Positions 44,795-54,100 of a stretch of DNA of 64,000 bases are shown piece by piece. The notes under the pieces were generated by a model. The model saw only the letters and a list, made by a program, of their open reading frames with translations. It was not told where the DNA came from and searched no databases. The DNA is from RYN-428 sp035551995. GTDB taxonomy: Bacteria; Planctomycetota; Phycisphaerae; Tepidisphaerales; Tepidisphaeraceae. The DNA is taken from contig DASZME010000025.1 of assembly GCA_035551995.1 (NCBI GenBank), forward strand, positions 124,001 through 188,000, written 5' to 3'. A program made the position numbers and the translations under genes. Each line of letters opens with the position of its first letter. Within the stretch, counting starts at the first letter, position 1.

Positions 44795-45729
44795 GCGCCG
44801 CTCCCGCGTCGGCGGTAACCATCGAAGGCCGCGAGGTTCGCTTCACGAACCTCGATAAAGTTCTCTATCCCGCCGCGGGCTTTACCAAGGGCGAGGTGAT
44901 CGATTATTACCGGAAGATCGCTCCGGTTCTGCTTCCGCATCTGAAGGGCCATGCGCTCACGCTCAAGCGATATCCCAATGGCGTGGACCAACCATTTTTC
45001 TATGAAAAACGCTGCCCCGTCCACAGGCCCGACTGGGTGAAAACCGCGAGCGTGTGGAGCGATACGAATAACGAAAACATCGATTTTTGCGTGGCGGCAG
45101 ACGCGGCGACGCTCGCCTGGATGGCCAATCTGGCCAGTCTCGAGATTCATCCGCTGCTCTCCCGCGCCGACAAGCCGGATCGTCCGACGGCGATGGTTTT
45201 CGATTTCGATCCCGGCCCGCCCGCCGGCGCGCTGGACTGCGTGCAAGCGGCGCTGAAAATGCACGAGATTCTCGACCACCTCGGCCTGCAATCCTTCGCC
45301 AAGACATCAGGCGGGAAGGGAATTCATCTGTGGATTCCGCTCAATACCCCCGTCACGTTTGCCCAGACCAAGCAGTTTTCCCACGGCGTCGCGCTGCTCA
45401 TGGAACGCCAAAGCCCGGCGGAAATCACCTCAAACATGAGCAAGTCGGCGCGCGGCGGAAAGGTCTTCATCGACTGGAGCCAAAACGATTCGCACAAGAC
45501 CACGGCCGCGGTTTACTCGCTTCGCGCGCGTGAAACTCCGTCGGTTTCAACGCCGATTTCGTGGGACGAGATGAGACTGGCGGCCAAGAAAAAAGACCCG
45601 GCTCGACTCGTCTTTACCCCCGCGCAGGCGCTTGCGCGGGTGAAGAAGCTGGGCGATTTGTTCGAGCCGGTGTTGAAACTGAAGCAGAAGCTGCCGAAAT
45701 TTGACGCAGGACATATTCATGTTGGTTGA
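44791..45729 (+). CDS. LigD-type polymerase/primase domain protein (312 aa)
   Basis: This stand-alone protein matches the polymerase module of LigD: VRFTNLDKVLYPAAGFTKGE, IDYYRKIAPVLLPHLKGHAL, LTLKRYPNGVDQPFFYEK, the catalytic metal-binding Asp pair in MVFDFDPGP, KTSGGKGIHLWIPL and GKVFIDWSQNDSHKTTAAVY. Such archaeo-eukaryotic-primase-type enzymes fill gaps at broken ends, often adding ribonucleotides. The start overlaps the ku stop by ATGA. A dispersed repeat begins immediately after its stop, before the phosphoesterase gene. Confidence 0.93.
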   Translation: MSAAPASAVTIEGREVRFTNLDKVLYPAAGFTKGEVIDYYRKIAPVLLPHLKGHALTLKRYPNGVDQPFFYEKRCPVHRPDWVKTASVWSDTNNENIDFCVAADAATLAWMANLASLEIHPLLSRADKPDRPTAMVFDFDPGPPAGALDCVQAALKMHEILDHLGLQSFAKTSGGKGIHLWIPLNTPVTFAQTKQFSHGVALLMERQSPAEITSNMSKSARGGKVFIDWSQNDSHKTTAAVYSLRARETPSVSTPISWDEMRLAAKKKDPARLVFTPAQALARVKKLGDLFEPVLKLKQKLPKFDAGHIHVG

Positions 45730-45730
45730 G

Positions 45731-45813
45731 CGAACTTCGATCGGGAAAACCCGCCCCGCAGGCGGGGAAGCTAAACATAGGAACGCTACAGCAGCGTGAA
45801 AATGATGCTCTAA
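45731..45813 (-). repeat. Dispersed intergenic repeat, copy 2
   Basis: On the reverse strand this reads AGAGCATCATTTTCACGC, then TGTAGCGTTCCTATG, TTTAGCTTCCCCGCC, TGCGGGGCGGG and ends with GATCGAAG. The core hairpin is intact although some bases differ from the other copies. It fills most of the gap between the polymerase and phosphoesterase genes. Confidence 0.7.
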
Positions 45814-45835
45814 GTGTGTGACAACGGAGTTTTCC

Positions 45836-46558
45836 ATGCCGACCAAACCCGCCAAGCGCGCTCTCGCCGAATACGCCAGGAAACGGGATTTCACCAAGAC
45901 CTCCGAGCCCAAAGGCAAGCCCGTTCGCCGCGCCGTCGCAAAGCGTCAACTCCGCTTCTGCATTCAAAAACATCTGGCCAGTCACCTTCACTACGATTTT
46001 CGCCTCGAACACGAAGGCGTGCTGCTCTCGTGGGCCATTCCCAAAGGACCGTCATTGGATTCCACGGTCAAACGGCTGGCGATGAAAGTCGAAGATCACC
46101 CGTTGGAATACGGAAAATTCGAGGGAGTCATCCCCGAAGGATACGGCGCCGGTATCGTCATGCTCTGGGACCAGGGAACCTGGCGGCCGGAAGTCGAAAA
46201 TGTCGGCGAAGCGTTGGAAAAAGGAAACTTGAAGTTCACCGTCGAGGGGATCAAACTCAAAGGATCGTGGGTCCTCGTGCGAAGCGGCGGCCGCGGCCGC
46301 AACGGCGACGACCGGCAATGGCTGCTCATCAAGCACCGCGACGAGTGGTCCGGAGAATTGGACATAACCGAAGCCGCCCCGTTAAGCGTCAAAAGCTTCG
46401 GTGATTTCGCGGAAATTCTCGCCGACGCCAAGCCCAAAATCTGGAAAACGTATAAGCCCCAGCAGGGCGGCGAAGCCGGCCGGTTGATGAAGGAGGTGGT
46501 CGCGAAAGCGGTCGAATTAAGGACGGCCAAGGCTGGACGTTCGCGCTCGCTAAACTAG
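45836..46558 (+). CDS. LigD-type 3'-phosphoesterase domain protein (240 aa)
   Basis: The PE-module signature is clear: CIQKHLASHLHYDFRLEHEG with the catalytic His and Asp, LLSWAIPKGPSLD, VEDHPLEYGKFEGVIPEGYG, and GSWVLVRS then WLLIKHRDE. This nuclease trims 3' ends during bacterial end joining. Here it is a separate protein, 106 bp after the polymerase gene with a dispersed repeat in between. GGAG seven bases upstream fixes the ATG at 45836. A basic tail extends about 60 residues past the domain. Confidence 0.93.
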   Translation: MPTKPAKRALAEYARKRDFTKTSEPKGKPVRRAVAKRQLRFCIQKHLASHLHYDFRLEHEGVLLSWAIPKGPSLDSTVKRLAMKVEDHPLEYGKFEGVIPEGYGAGIVMLWDQGTWRPEVENVGEALEKGNLKFTVEGIKLKGSWVLVRSGGRGRNGDDRQWLLIKHRDEWSGELDITEAAPLSVKSFGDFAEILADAKPKIWKTYKPQQGGEAGRLMKEVVAKAVELRTAKAGRSRSLN

Positions 46559-46560
46559 AA

Positions 46561-46665
46561 AATTTCAGGCTGGCGTTGCGTTCCGATGTTTATTAATAGC
46601 GGTTGTTTAGCGGCCCGGCTTGCGGGGCGTGAGTGGCGACCCGACGTCGCTTCTCCAACATGAGA
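46561..46665 (+). repeat. Dispersed intergenic repeat, copy 3
   Basis: It begins AATTTCAGGCTGG, continues TTGCGTTCCGATG, has the core GTTTAGCGGCCCGGC plus TTGCGGGGCG at about 46605-46629, and ends CGCTTCTCCAACATGAGA. The ending is shared with copy 1. A 13-bp insertion sits before the core compared with the other copies. Confidence 0.75.
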
Positions 46666-46720
46666 AACGCTTGAGTTCCTTATCGAAGGCGATGATTAAT
46701 CAATTCATGGCCGATAAACG

Positions 46721-46749
46721 TTCAAGTCAATTCACGGCGTGGTTATAAT
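46721..46749 (+). promoter_or_regulatory. Candidate sigma-70-like promoter of the 43-aa membrane protein
   Basis: TTCAAG at 46721-46726 and a perfect TATAAT at 46744-46749 are spaced by 17 bp. The start codon of the small gene lies 56 bp further on, so the leader would be about 50 nt. Confidence 0.45.
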
Positions 46750-46804
46750 AAACCGATGGCAACAATGTGATGTCCACGTTGACGTCTTTAACAGGAGGTC
46801 GGCC

Positions 46805-46936
46805 ATGATCACTTCAAATGCGCTGCCGGCGCACGCACATCGATTCCATCACATCGCCTTGCGGTATGTGCTTCCGATCATTCTGGCGATCGCGCTGTTT
46901 TTTCTGCTGGCTACGCCGGCACGCGGGTTAGGGTGA
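46805..46936 (+). CDS. Small single-pass membrane protein (43 aa)
   Basis: A perfect AGGAGGT lies five bases upstream of the ATG at 46805. The product has a His-rich N-terminus (HAHRFHHIALRY) followed by one hydrophobic helix (VLPIILAIALFFLLATPA). I do not recognise it. The strong ribosome-binding site and the consensus -10 box upstream suggest real and possibly high expression, although a chance frame is not excluded. Its last nine bases overlap the end of the convergent methyltransferase gene. Confidence 0.55.
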   Translation: MITSNALPAHAHRFHHIALRYVLPIILAIALFFLLATPARGLG

Positions 46937-47698
46937 GGCAGGCTTCTGAAAGATCATGAGATGCTGCTGCGGCAGATCATCGTATGTCTTTAGGTGCGTC
47001 AGCCCCACCGCCGTCATCTCCTTCACCGCCTGCTTCTCGGTCATTTTGTGATGCGGCCTGATCGCCACGTTCGGGTCTTCGGCGCGATACTCGAGATCGA
47101 TCACACGCCCGCCCGGTTTAAGGGCCTTGATGATCGCCAGCATCATCTCGCGCGGATGGTCGAACTCGTGATATGCATCGACCATGATAACCACATCGAC
47201 GCCGCCCTCGGGCAGCTTTGGATCCTCGATCGTTCCCAAAACGCCCTGAACGTTGGTCACGCCGGCCTTGGCCGCATTTCGCTTTATGTCGTCGAGCATG
47301 GCCGGCTCGATGTCCTCCGCCAGCACCTTCCCCTGCGGGACCCTGGGCGCGATCCGAAAGCTGAAGTACCCGGTGCCCGCGCCGATATCCGCCACCACAT
47401 CCGTCGGCCGAAGCCCCATTAGCGCGATCGCCTTGCCCGGCGCCTCCTCGGCTTCGCGCCCTGGACGTTCGAGCCATCCCGCTCCAAGATGCCCCATGAC
47501 GTGGGCGATCTCGCGTCCCATGTAAACCTTGCCGATGCCGTCGGGGCTTGGCCTGGTGGAGGAGTAGGAATAAATCAGCTCGTCGGACGCGGGGCGGGTC
47601 GTCGGCGGCGCCTTGTCGGAGAAGACGCGCGGCGCGGCGAACGCGCCGATCATACACAGCAGGACCAAGACAAGCCGCCGGCGATGGTTGATAAGCAT
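46928..47698 (-). CDS. Exported class I SAM-dependent methyltransferase-like protein (256 aa)
   Basis: An N-terminal signal peptide (RRRLVLVLLCMIGAFAAPRV) precedes the domain. SAM motif I is VVADIGAGTGYFSFRIA, followed by AEDIEPAMLDDIKRNAAKAG, VDVVIMVDAYHEFDHPREMM and LKPGGRVIDLEYR. The motif GREIAHVMGHLGAGWLERPG before the domain is characteristic of a secreted methyltransferase subgroup that I have seen annotated only by domain. SAM is not expected outside the cytoplasm, so either the signal is an anchor or the ligand differs. The substrate is unknown. Confidence 0.8.
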   Translation of the reverse strand: MLINHRRRLVLVLLCMIGAFAAPRVFSDKAPPTTRPASDELIYSYSSTRPSPDGIGKVYMGREIAHVMGHLGAGWLERPGREAEEAPGKAIALMGLRPTDVVADIGAGTGYFSFRIAPRVPQGKVLAEDIEPAMLDDIKRNAAKAGVTNVQGVLGTIEDPKLPEGGVDVVIMVDAYHEFDHPREMMLAIIKALKPGGRVIDLEYRAEDPNVAIRPHHKMTEKQAVKEMTAVGLTHLKTYDDLPQQHLMIFQKPASP

Positions 47699-47750
47699 CG
47701 GATCATCGTGGCATGATCCTCAAGACTTGGCAAGGAACAAGATGACTCCA

Positions 47751-49169
47751 TCACTTGGTCTTTTTCGCGCGCTTGTCCTGGCCGTTCTGGTGAAGCACGA
47801 GCGCCGTCGTATTTCCGTCGGCGTCGGTCTCGAAGGTGATTTTCGCGTTCACCGCCTTATAGAAAAACGTCGTCCGCGATTCGGGATAGATCCGAAGCGA
47901 CGACTGGCCGGTCAGACGCGCCGTCAGATGATCGCCCACCTGTTTAATGGTACACCACGCGAGGGCGCCGAGCTTATACTCGCCGGCGTAGCGTTGAATC
48001 ACGTCGCTTTTCACGGCGATCGTTTGCGGCAGCGGCGGGGGGGCGACGCGCTGTCCATAAAGGCGGCGCACGATTCGCGAGCCGATTAGATCGGGGATTC
48101 CTCCGGCGGTGTTGGCGAGGACCACCACGCCCAATCGTTTGGCCGGGTCAAAGGCGGCGAACGAGTGATAGCCGCCGGTCTGGCCGTTGTGATAGTGATA
48201 GCCGGTTTTTTTATCGATGAACCAGCCGAGGCAGATGTCATTGTCCCGGCTGAAGGTTCGCCGCGGCTTTTGCGAGAGTTCGAGGGCCGCGGTCAGATCG
48301 GTTTTCACGAGGCCGATCTCGGCGCCGAGGTAGCGGAGCATGTCGTCGGCGGTCGATCGGATTCCGCCGGCGCCGGCGAAAGTCGGGAGGTCCCATGTTT
48401 CCAAACGGTTGCCGTCCGGGTCATACGGGGGCGCCAGTCGGCTTCGCATCGAATCGTCGAACATGATCCGCGTGCTCGACATTTTCAGCGGTCGGCAGAT
48501 TCGGTCGAGCAACAAATCCTCGTAGCTGAGCCGCGCGTGCAACGCCAGCGCGTTGCCCAGCAGGGCGACGCCAAGATTGCTGTAAACGCACTTTTCCCCG
48601 GGCTCACGATCCAACTTCAGGATCGCCAGGTAATCGTACATCTGCTTGAGCGTATAGTCGGCGTACGGATTCCCCGGGTCGGCTGGCGCAAAATTGCTCG
48701 GCATTCGCGGAAGGCCGGAACTGTGCGTCGTTAGATCCAAGAGCGTGATCGGCCTCCCATCCGCTCCCGTTGGCGCCGTCACGTCGGGCGGCAAAAACTT
48801 CTTCACCGGATCACTCAATTCAAGCTGCCCGCGAACCACCGCGTCGGCCAGCAGCGTGGCGGTAAAGGTCTTGGTGATCGAGCCGATTTCGAAAACGCTC
48901 TGCCCGTCAGGAGCGGTTTCATCCTGATCCGATTTACTTCCATACCCGATGACCTGGCGATCCCGCTCATTAATAAGCCCAACCACCATTCCCTTCACCC
49001 AGTGACCGTCGATCGCCGGCTTGACCAGTTCGTCGATCTCCCGGCTCGCAAGAACGTCGCCGCCGTGAAGCGACGACGGCATAAAGGTTATGGTCGAAAT
49101 AAGTAAAAACAGCGCGCCGACGATTCCCGCCGACCCACCCGCTTTGTTATTGCTTGAGGTCACATTCAT
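47751..49169 (-). CDS. Serine hydrolase, class C beta-lactamase/esterase family (472 aa)
   Basis: After a signal peptide (AGIVGALFLLISTITFMPSS) comes the beta-lactamase fold: the nucleophile motif SxxK in FEIGSITKTFTATLLADAVV, YSN in EKCVYSNLGVALLGNALALH, and the third motif HNGQTGGYHSF. A C-terminal lipocalin-like domain of about 100 residues (RYAGEYKLGAL, NAKITFETDADGNTTALVLH) is typical of the EstB/AmpC-like esterase group rather than true resistance enzymes. The ATG at 49169 is chosen because it begins the signal peptide. It is divergent from the next methyltransferase gene. Confidence 0.9.
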   Translation of the reverse strand: MNVTSSNNKAGGSAGIVGALFLLISTITFMPSSLHGGDVLASREIDELVKPAIDGHWVKGMVVGLINERDRQVIGYGSKSDQDETAPDGQSVFEIGSITKTFTATLLADAVVRGQLELSDPVKKFLPPDVTAPTGADGRPITLLDLTTHSSGLPRMPSNFAPADPGNPYADYTLKQMYDYLAILKLDREPGEKCVYSNLGVALLGNALALHARLSYEDLLLDRICRPLKMSSTRIMFDDSMRSRLAPPYDPDGNRLETWDLPTFAGAGGIRSTADDMLRYLGAEIGLVKTDLTAALELSQKPRRTFSRDNDICLGWFIDKKTGYHYHNGQTGGYHSFAAFDPAKRLGVVVLANTAGGIPDLIGSRIVRRLYGQRVAPPPLPQTIAVKSDVIQRYAGEYKLGALAWCTIKQVGDHLTARLTGQSSLRIYPESRTTFFYKAVNAKITFETDADGNTTALVLHQNGQDKRAKKTK

Positions 49170-49219
49170 GGTTCTAATCTGGCCGGCGCCCTGTGTCGAA
49201 CGCAATTTTGGAGAGCGCA

Positions 49220-50005
49220 ATGGCTTCGTCCGCGGCAATATCGTCCCCTCCCATGGCAAGACGCGTAAAACTCAAGCTTCGCAACATCTACATGCGCTTC
49301 CCCAAGCTTGTCGAATGCAATATCTGCTCATGGAGCGGCAGACACTTTAACAGCGATCAGTGGCATCCCTACACGGTCTGCTGGAAATGCCGTTCGCAGG
49401 TCCGCCACCGATTGCTCGCCGCCGCCGTCCACCAAATCCCCGGCCTTTCCCTGGCGGAACTGGCGTACGGAAAGCGCATTTTGCATTTCGCTCCCGAAGG
49501 TTTCACCACGCCTTTATTCAAGGCTCGGGCCGCTCACTACAAGACCGCCGATTTCATGCGTGACGACGTGGACGCCAGGCTTGACGTGACGAATATGCCT
49601 TCCATTGAAGACGCGTCGACCGATCTGGTGATTTGCTGCGACGTGCTGGAACATGTGCCGGACCATATCCAGGGAATGAAGGAAATTTTTCGCGTTCTTG
49701 CTCCCGGCGGAACCGCCATCATTACGGTCCCGCAAAAGGACAATCTGGAAAAAACAGAATCCGACCCAACCCTCACCGACCCCCGGCAACGGCTCGCCCG
49801 ATTCGGCCAGGATGATCACTTGCGAATTTTCGGCGACGACACCGCATGCCTGCTCGAATCGGTCGGCTTCAAAGTGCGCGTTATCGACGCCGGCGATTTT
49901 CCGCCGGAAATCGCGAAGAAGCACGTTTTGTTCCCGCCGGTTCTTTCGACGCACCCGTTGGCGACAAATCATCGTCGCGTCTTTTTTGCAAGAAAAAGTT
50001 CGTAA
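49220..50005 (+). CDS. Class I SAM-dependent methyltransferase with N-terminal cysteine motifs (261 aa)
   Basis: The N-terminal part has CNICSWSGRHF and CWKCRSQVRHRLL, two CxxC pairs suggesting a bound zinc. The methyltransferase core follows: RILHFAPEGFTTPLF in place of a glycine-rich motif I, YKTADFMRDDVDARLDVTNM, DLVICCDVLEHVPDHIQGMK and VLAPGGTAIITVPQ. The DVLEHV and PGG motifs are typical of sugar- or lipid-modifying methyltransferases in glycan clusters. GGAG six bases upstream supports the start at 49220. The substrate is unknown. Confidence 0.85.
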   Translation: MASSAAISSPPMARRVKLKLRNIYMRFPKLVECNICSWSGRHFNSDQWHPYTVCWKCRSQVRHRLLAAAVHQIPGLSLAELAYGKRILHFAPEGFTTPLFKARAAHYKTADFMRDDVDARLDVTNMPSIEDASTDLVICCDVLEHVPDHIQGMKEIFRVLAPGGTAIITVPQKDNLEKTESDPTLTDPRQRLARFGQDDHLRIFGDDTACLLESVGFKVRVIDAGDFPPEIAKKHVLFPPVLSTHPLATNHRRVFFARKSS

Positions 50006-50115
50006 TGGCAAGCTCAAATAGTTCATCGCACGGCCGTCGCGGCTGGGTCTGGACGATGGAGGGCAGGCAGTGCCCGTGCTACCGGGATTTCAACCCCGCC
50101 ATTCCATGAAAATGA

Positions 50116-50892
50116 TCAATAACCATGCTGCACCTGTCCGGCGATAATATGGTGCAGCGTGTTTCGCGAGCGCAGTAAAAGCCGCCCCATCTCATCAAGC
50201 CCTTCCACGCGCCCCGTGAGCGGCGGCTCACCGTTATGGATCACGACGCTCACTTGCCGGCCGATCAGCGCGTGATGGGAATCATATTCGCGCAAGACCT
50301 CGGCGAATGGTCGTTCGGCGCCGTCGACGAGCATCCAGCGAAGATGCCTGGCGACGCAGATCAGCGCATCGGTTAAATCGATCGATCGACGCGCCACGAC
50401 GGCCAGGGACGTCATTCGATCCACAAGATTGGGCGGCGCGTCGGCGGGATCGAGATTCACGTTCAACCCAAGTCCGACCAAATCGGCCTTATCGACCCGC
50501 TCGCAGAGCAATCCGCCTAGCTTACGGCCGCCGTAGAGAAGATCGTTGGGCCACTTGAGTTGAACGCCATTGTCGGCGGTCAACTCGGCGGCGGCGTTTC
50601 TCGCCGCCAATCCCGCGATCAACGGCAACTGATGCGGCGCGATGCGATCCGCGATGGGAAGGGCGAACGTTACGGTGAGCGATCCGCCGGCCGAGAACCA
50701 GGTATTGCCGCCACGTCCCCGGCCCGACGTCTGCCGCCCGGCGAGCACGATCGCCGGGGCGTGCAAATTACCCTCGCGCCGCATGAGCGCGGCTTGGACA
50801 TTGGTGCTGCCCAGACGAGGAAACCAGTGGAGGCGAAACGGCTTTACGCCATCGCGAATGCGGCCGAGATTGAAGCGGGCGTGATCGGTCAT
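50116..50892 (-). CDS. birA: Biotin--[carboxylase] protein ligase, BirA-type without repressor domain (258 aa)
   Basis: The biotin-binding core is plain: LGSTNVQAALMRREG, VLAGRQTSGRGRGGNTWFSA, LTVTFALPI, VQLKWPNDLLYGGRKLGGLL and VGLGLNVNLDP. There is no N-terminal helix-turn-helix, so it is the monofunctional type that only charges carboxyl-carrier proteins. The ATG at 50892 places the fold at the usual distance from the start. The gene lies downstream of pyruvate carboxylase, its likely substrate, on the same strand, with a large inverted repeat between. Confidence 0.92.
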   Translation of the reverse strand: MTDHARFNLGRIRDGVKPFRLHWFPRLGSTNVQAALMRREGNLHAPAIVLAGRQTSGRGRGGNTWFSAGGSLTVTFALPIADRIAPHQLPLIAGLAARNAAAELTADNGVQLKWPNDLLYGGRKLGGLLCERVDKADLVGLGLNVNLDPADAPPNLVDRMTSLAVVARRSIDLTDALICVARHLRWMLVDGAERPFAEVLREYDSHHALIGRQVSVVIHNGEPPLTGRVEGLDEMGRLLLRSRNTLHHIIAGQVQHGY

Positions 50893-50920
50893 GCGTGAGG
50901 TCGTGTCATTGAGCGCGTCA

Positions 50921-50991
50921 ACGATTCGCGTGCGAAGCACTCAGCATCTGTGCGCTTCGCTTGCGCGCCGACGATTCGCGTGCGAAGCACT
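50921..50991. repeat. Direct repeat pair upstream of birA
   Basis: The 20-base sequence ACGATTCGCGTGCGAAGCAC is present at 50921-50940 and again at 50971-50990, 50 bp apart. The second copy forms the outer part of the left arm of the adjacent inverted repeat. Between the copies lies GCGCTTCGCTTGCGCGC, also partly palindromic. Confidence 0.8.
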
Positions 50992-51122
50992 CCGGATCCA
51001 TTAGCCGCCCCGCTTGCGGGGCGCGTCGGACTTCGTGATTCATCGAAAATTTCGTCGAACGAGCGCGCCTTGACGCGCCCCGCAAGCGGGGGCGGCTAAT
51101 GGATCCGATGTGCTTCGCACGC
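50978..51122. repeat. Large inverted repeat between pyruvate carboxylase and birA
   Basis: Two arms of about 50 bp (50978-51027 and 51072-51122) are inverted copies differing at only a few positions, around a 44-bp spacer. Each arm holds TTAGCCGCCCCGC and TTGCGGGGCGCGTC, which is the core of the dispersed repeat family. It begins 10 bp after the pyruvate carboxylase stop, so on transcription it would form a very strong hairpin. Confidence 0.9.
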
Positions 51123-51132
51123 AGCCTGGACT

Positions 51133-54100
51133 TCATCCTTCCAACACGATCAGCAAATCCCGCGCGCTCACGATCATCCCCGGTTTCACCAGCACGTCCG
51201 CCACCTTCGCGGCGCGCGGCGAATAGACGGCCGTTTCCATTTTCATCGCTTCGATACTCAGGAGCCGCTCGCCCTCCTTTATGGTTTGTCCCTTCTTCAC
51301 GGCGACGGTCGATATTTTTCCCGGCATCGGCGCGGCGATATGGGCGGGATTGTCCGGGTCGGCTTTCGGCTGCTTATGAAGATTGCCCTCGAGCTTGCGA
51401 TCGAGGACGTTAACTTCACGCGGTTGGCCGTTCAATTCGAAGAAGACGGTGCGCGTTCCGTCTTCATGAGGCTCGCCGGTGGTCAGGTAGCGGAGGATCA
51501 GGACTTTGCCGGGCTCGATTTCCACGCTGATTTCTTCGCCGCTTTGCAGGCCGTAGAAAAAGGCGGGCGTGGGAATGACGCTCGTGTTGTCGTACAGGCG
51601 GAGATGCTTGTCGTAATCGAGATAGACCTGCGGATACATCACGTAGGAAAGCACGTCGGTCTCTTTAACGGGTCGGCCGGTCTCTTCTTCAAGCTTCTTT
51701 CGCGTGGCGGCAAAATCGATCGGCGGAAGCTTTTCCCCCGGCCGCCCCACGATCGCACTGGCGCCGGACGAATCCAGAATGATCTTCTGCAGCACCTTCG
51801 GCCACCCGCCCTCCGGAAAGCCGAGCTGCCCCTGCATCATCTCCACCACGCTGCGCGGAAAATTCAGCTTCTTGTCCGGCGTCAGAACATCGAGCGGCGT
51901 CAGGCCGTTGGTCACCATGAAAAGCGCCATGTCTCCCACGACCTTGCTCGACGGCGTCACTTTCACGATATCGCCGAACAGCCTATTCACTTCGGCATAG
52001 GTATCGGCGATCTCGCGCCACCGGCTCTCGAGGCCCATGCTCTTGGCCTGCTGCCGCAAGTTCGTATATTGCCCGCCGGGCATCTCGTGATGATAAACCT
52101 CGGCGGTCGGCGCGTTCATTCCCTCTTCAAACGGATAGTAGAACTGCCGAACCGATTCCCAATAATCGCTCAATCGGCTTAGCGTCTGATCATCCAGCCC
52201 CGAATCGCGCTCGGTATTGGCGAGGGCGGCTACCATCGCGTTGAGGTTTGGCTGGCTGGTCATGCCGCTCATTGACGACAATGCCCCATCGACGATATCC
52301 ACGCCCGCGTCGGCTGCGCGAAGCAGCGACGCGGCATTGATGCCGCTGGTGTCGTGCGTGTGGAAATGAATCGGAACGCCGATTTCTTCCTTGAGCGCTT
52401 TGACCAGCGCATACGCCGCGTACGGTTTGCACAGACCCGCCATATCCTTGATGGCCAGCACATGCGTCCCCATTTTCACCAGTTCCCTGGCGAGATTGAC
52501 GTAATATTTCAGGCTGTATTTGGTTCGTTTCGGATCGAGGATATCGCCGGTATAGCAGATCGCCGCTTCGCAGATCGACGTGGTGTGATTCCGCACCGCT
52601 TCCATCGCGACCTTCATGTTTTCGGCCCAGTTCAGCGAATCGAACACCCGGAAGACATCGATCCCATGCTGTCCCGCGGTCTTGGTAAATTCCACGACCG
52701 CGTTATCCGGATAATTGGTGTACCCAACCGCATTGCTCGCCCGCAGCAACATCTGAAACGGAATATTCGGGATGCGCGCGCGAAGCTGGCCGAGTCGATC
52801 CCAGGGGTCTTCCTGAAGAAATCGCATCGACGTATCGAACGTGGCGCCGCCCCACATCTCAAGGCTGAACAACCCCGGCAGCAGATGAGCCACGCAGTCG
52901 GCGATCTTCAAAAGATCAAACGTGCGGACGCGCGTCGCCAGCAGCGATTGATGCGCGTCGCGCATCGTCGTATCGGTAAAAAGCAACTCCTTGCGCCCGC
53001 GAACATACTCGGCGAATTTTTCCGGCCCCAGCTCAAGCAACTTATTCCGCATCCCCGGTGGCGGGGGAGTTCCGACCTGGTAAATCGGAACCACCGCCTC
53101 GGGCAATTCTCGCTTGGCGTCGATCTTCCCCTTCACCTCCGGCCGGCCATTGATGATGACGTCGCCGAGATAGCCAAGAATTTTCGTGGCGCGATCGCGC
53201 TTGGCCCGAAAGCGAAACAGTTCCGGCGTGTTGTCGATAAACGTCGTCGTGGCGTCGCCGGCCACGAATTGCGGATGGTTAATGAGATTTTCGAGAAACG
53301 GAATATTCGTCTTCACCCCGCGCACGCGGAACTCCCGCAGCGCGCGATCCATCCGGCGAATGCTCTCCTTAAAACTCGATCCCCACGTCGTCACCTTCAC
53401 CAGCAGCGAATCGAAATACGGCGTGATGACCGCGCCGCCGAACCCATTGCCGCCGTCCAATCGCACCGCAAAGCCGCCCGGCGAGCGATACGTCGTCAGC
53501 CGCCCGTAGTCCGGCACGAAATTATTCTCCGGATCTTCGGTCGTGATTCGGCACTGGATCGCGCAGCCATTGGTGTGAATTTGATCCTGCGCCGGAATAT
53601 TCAACGGCGACTCATGCAGCTTGAATCCCTGCGCCACGAGAATCTGGCTCTTGACCAGATCGATTCCGGTGACCACTTCCGTCACCGTATGCTCGACCTG
53701 GATTCGCGGATTCACTTCGATGAAAAAGAAATCGTTGCGGTCGAGATCGAGCAGGAACTCGACCGTGCCGGCGTTGCGATAATTCGCGGCCTTGCACAAT
53801 CTCACCGCCGCCAGGCAGATGTTCTGGCGAAGTTCGAGCGGCAGATCGATGCTTGGGGCGATCTCGACGACCTTCTGATGCCGGCGTTGCACCGAACAAT
53901 CGCGCTCCCACAGATGAACGAGATTTCCGTGCTGATCGCCGAGAATTTGCACTTCGATGTGCTTGGCGCGCGCGATGTAGCGTTCGACAAAGACCTCGCC
54001 GCGTCCGAACGCCGCCCCCGCTTCGCGCTGTGCTTCGTCCAGCAACGGCAGAAGCTCCGGCGCCGTTTTCACCACGCGCATGCCGCGCCCGCCGCCGCCG

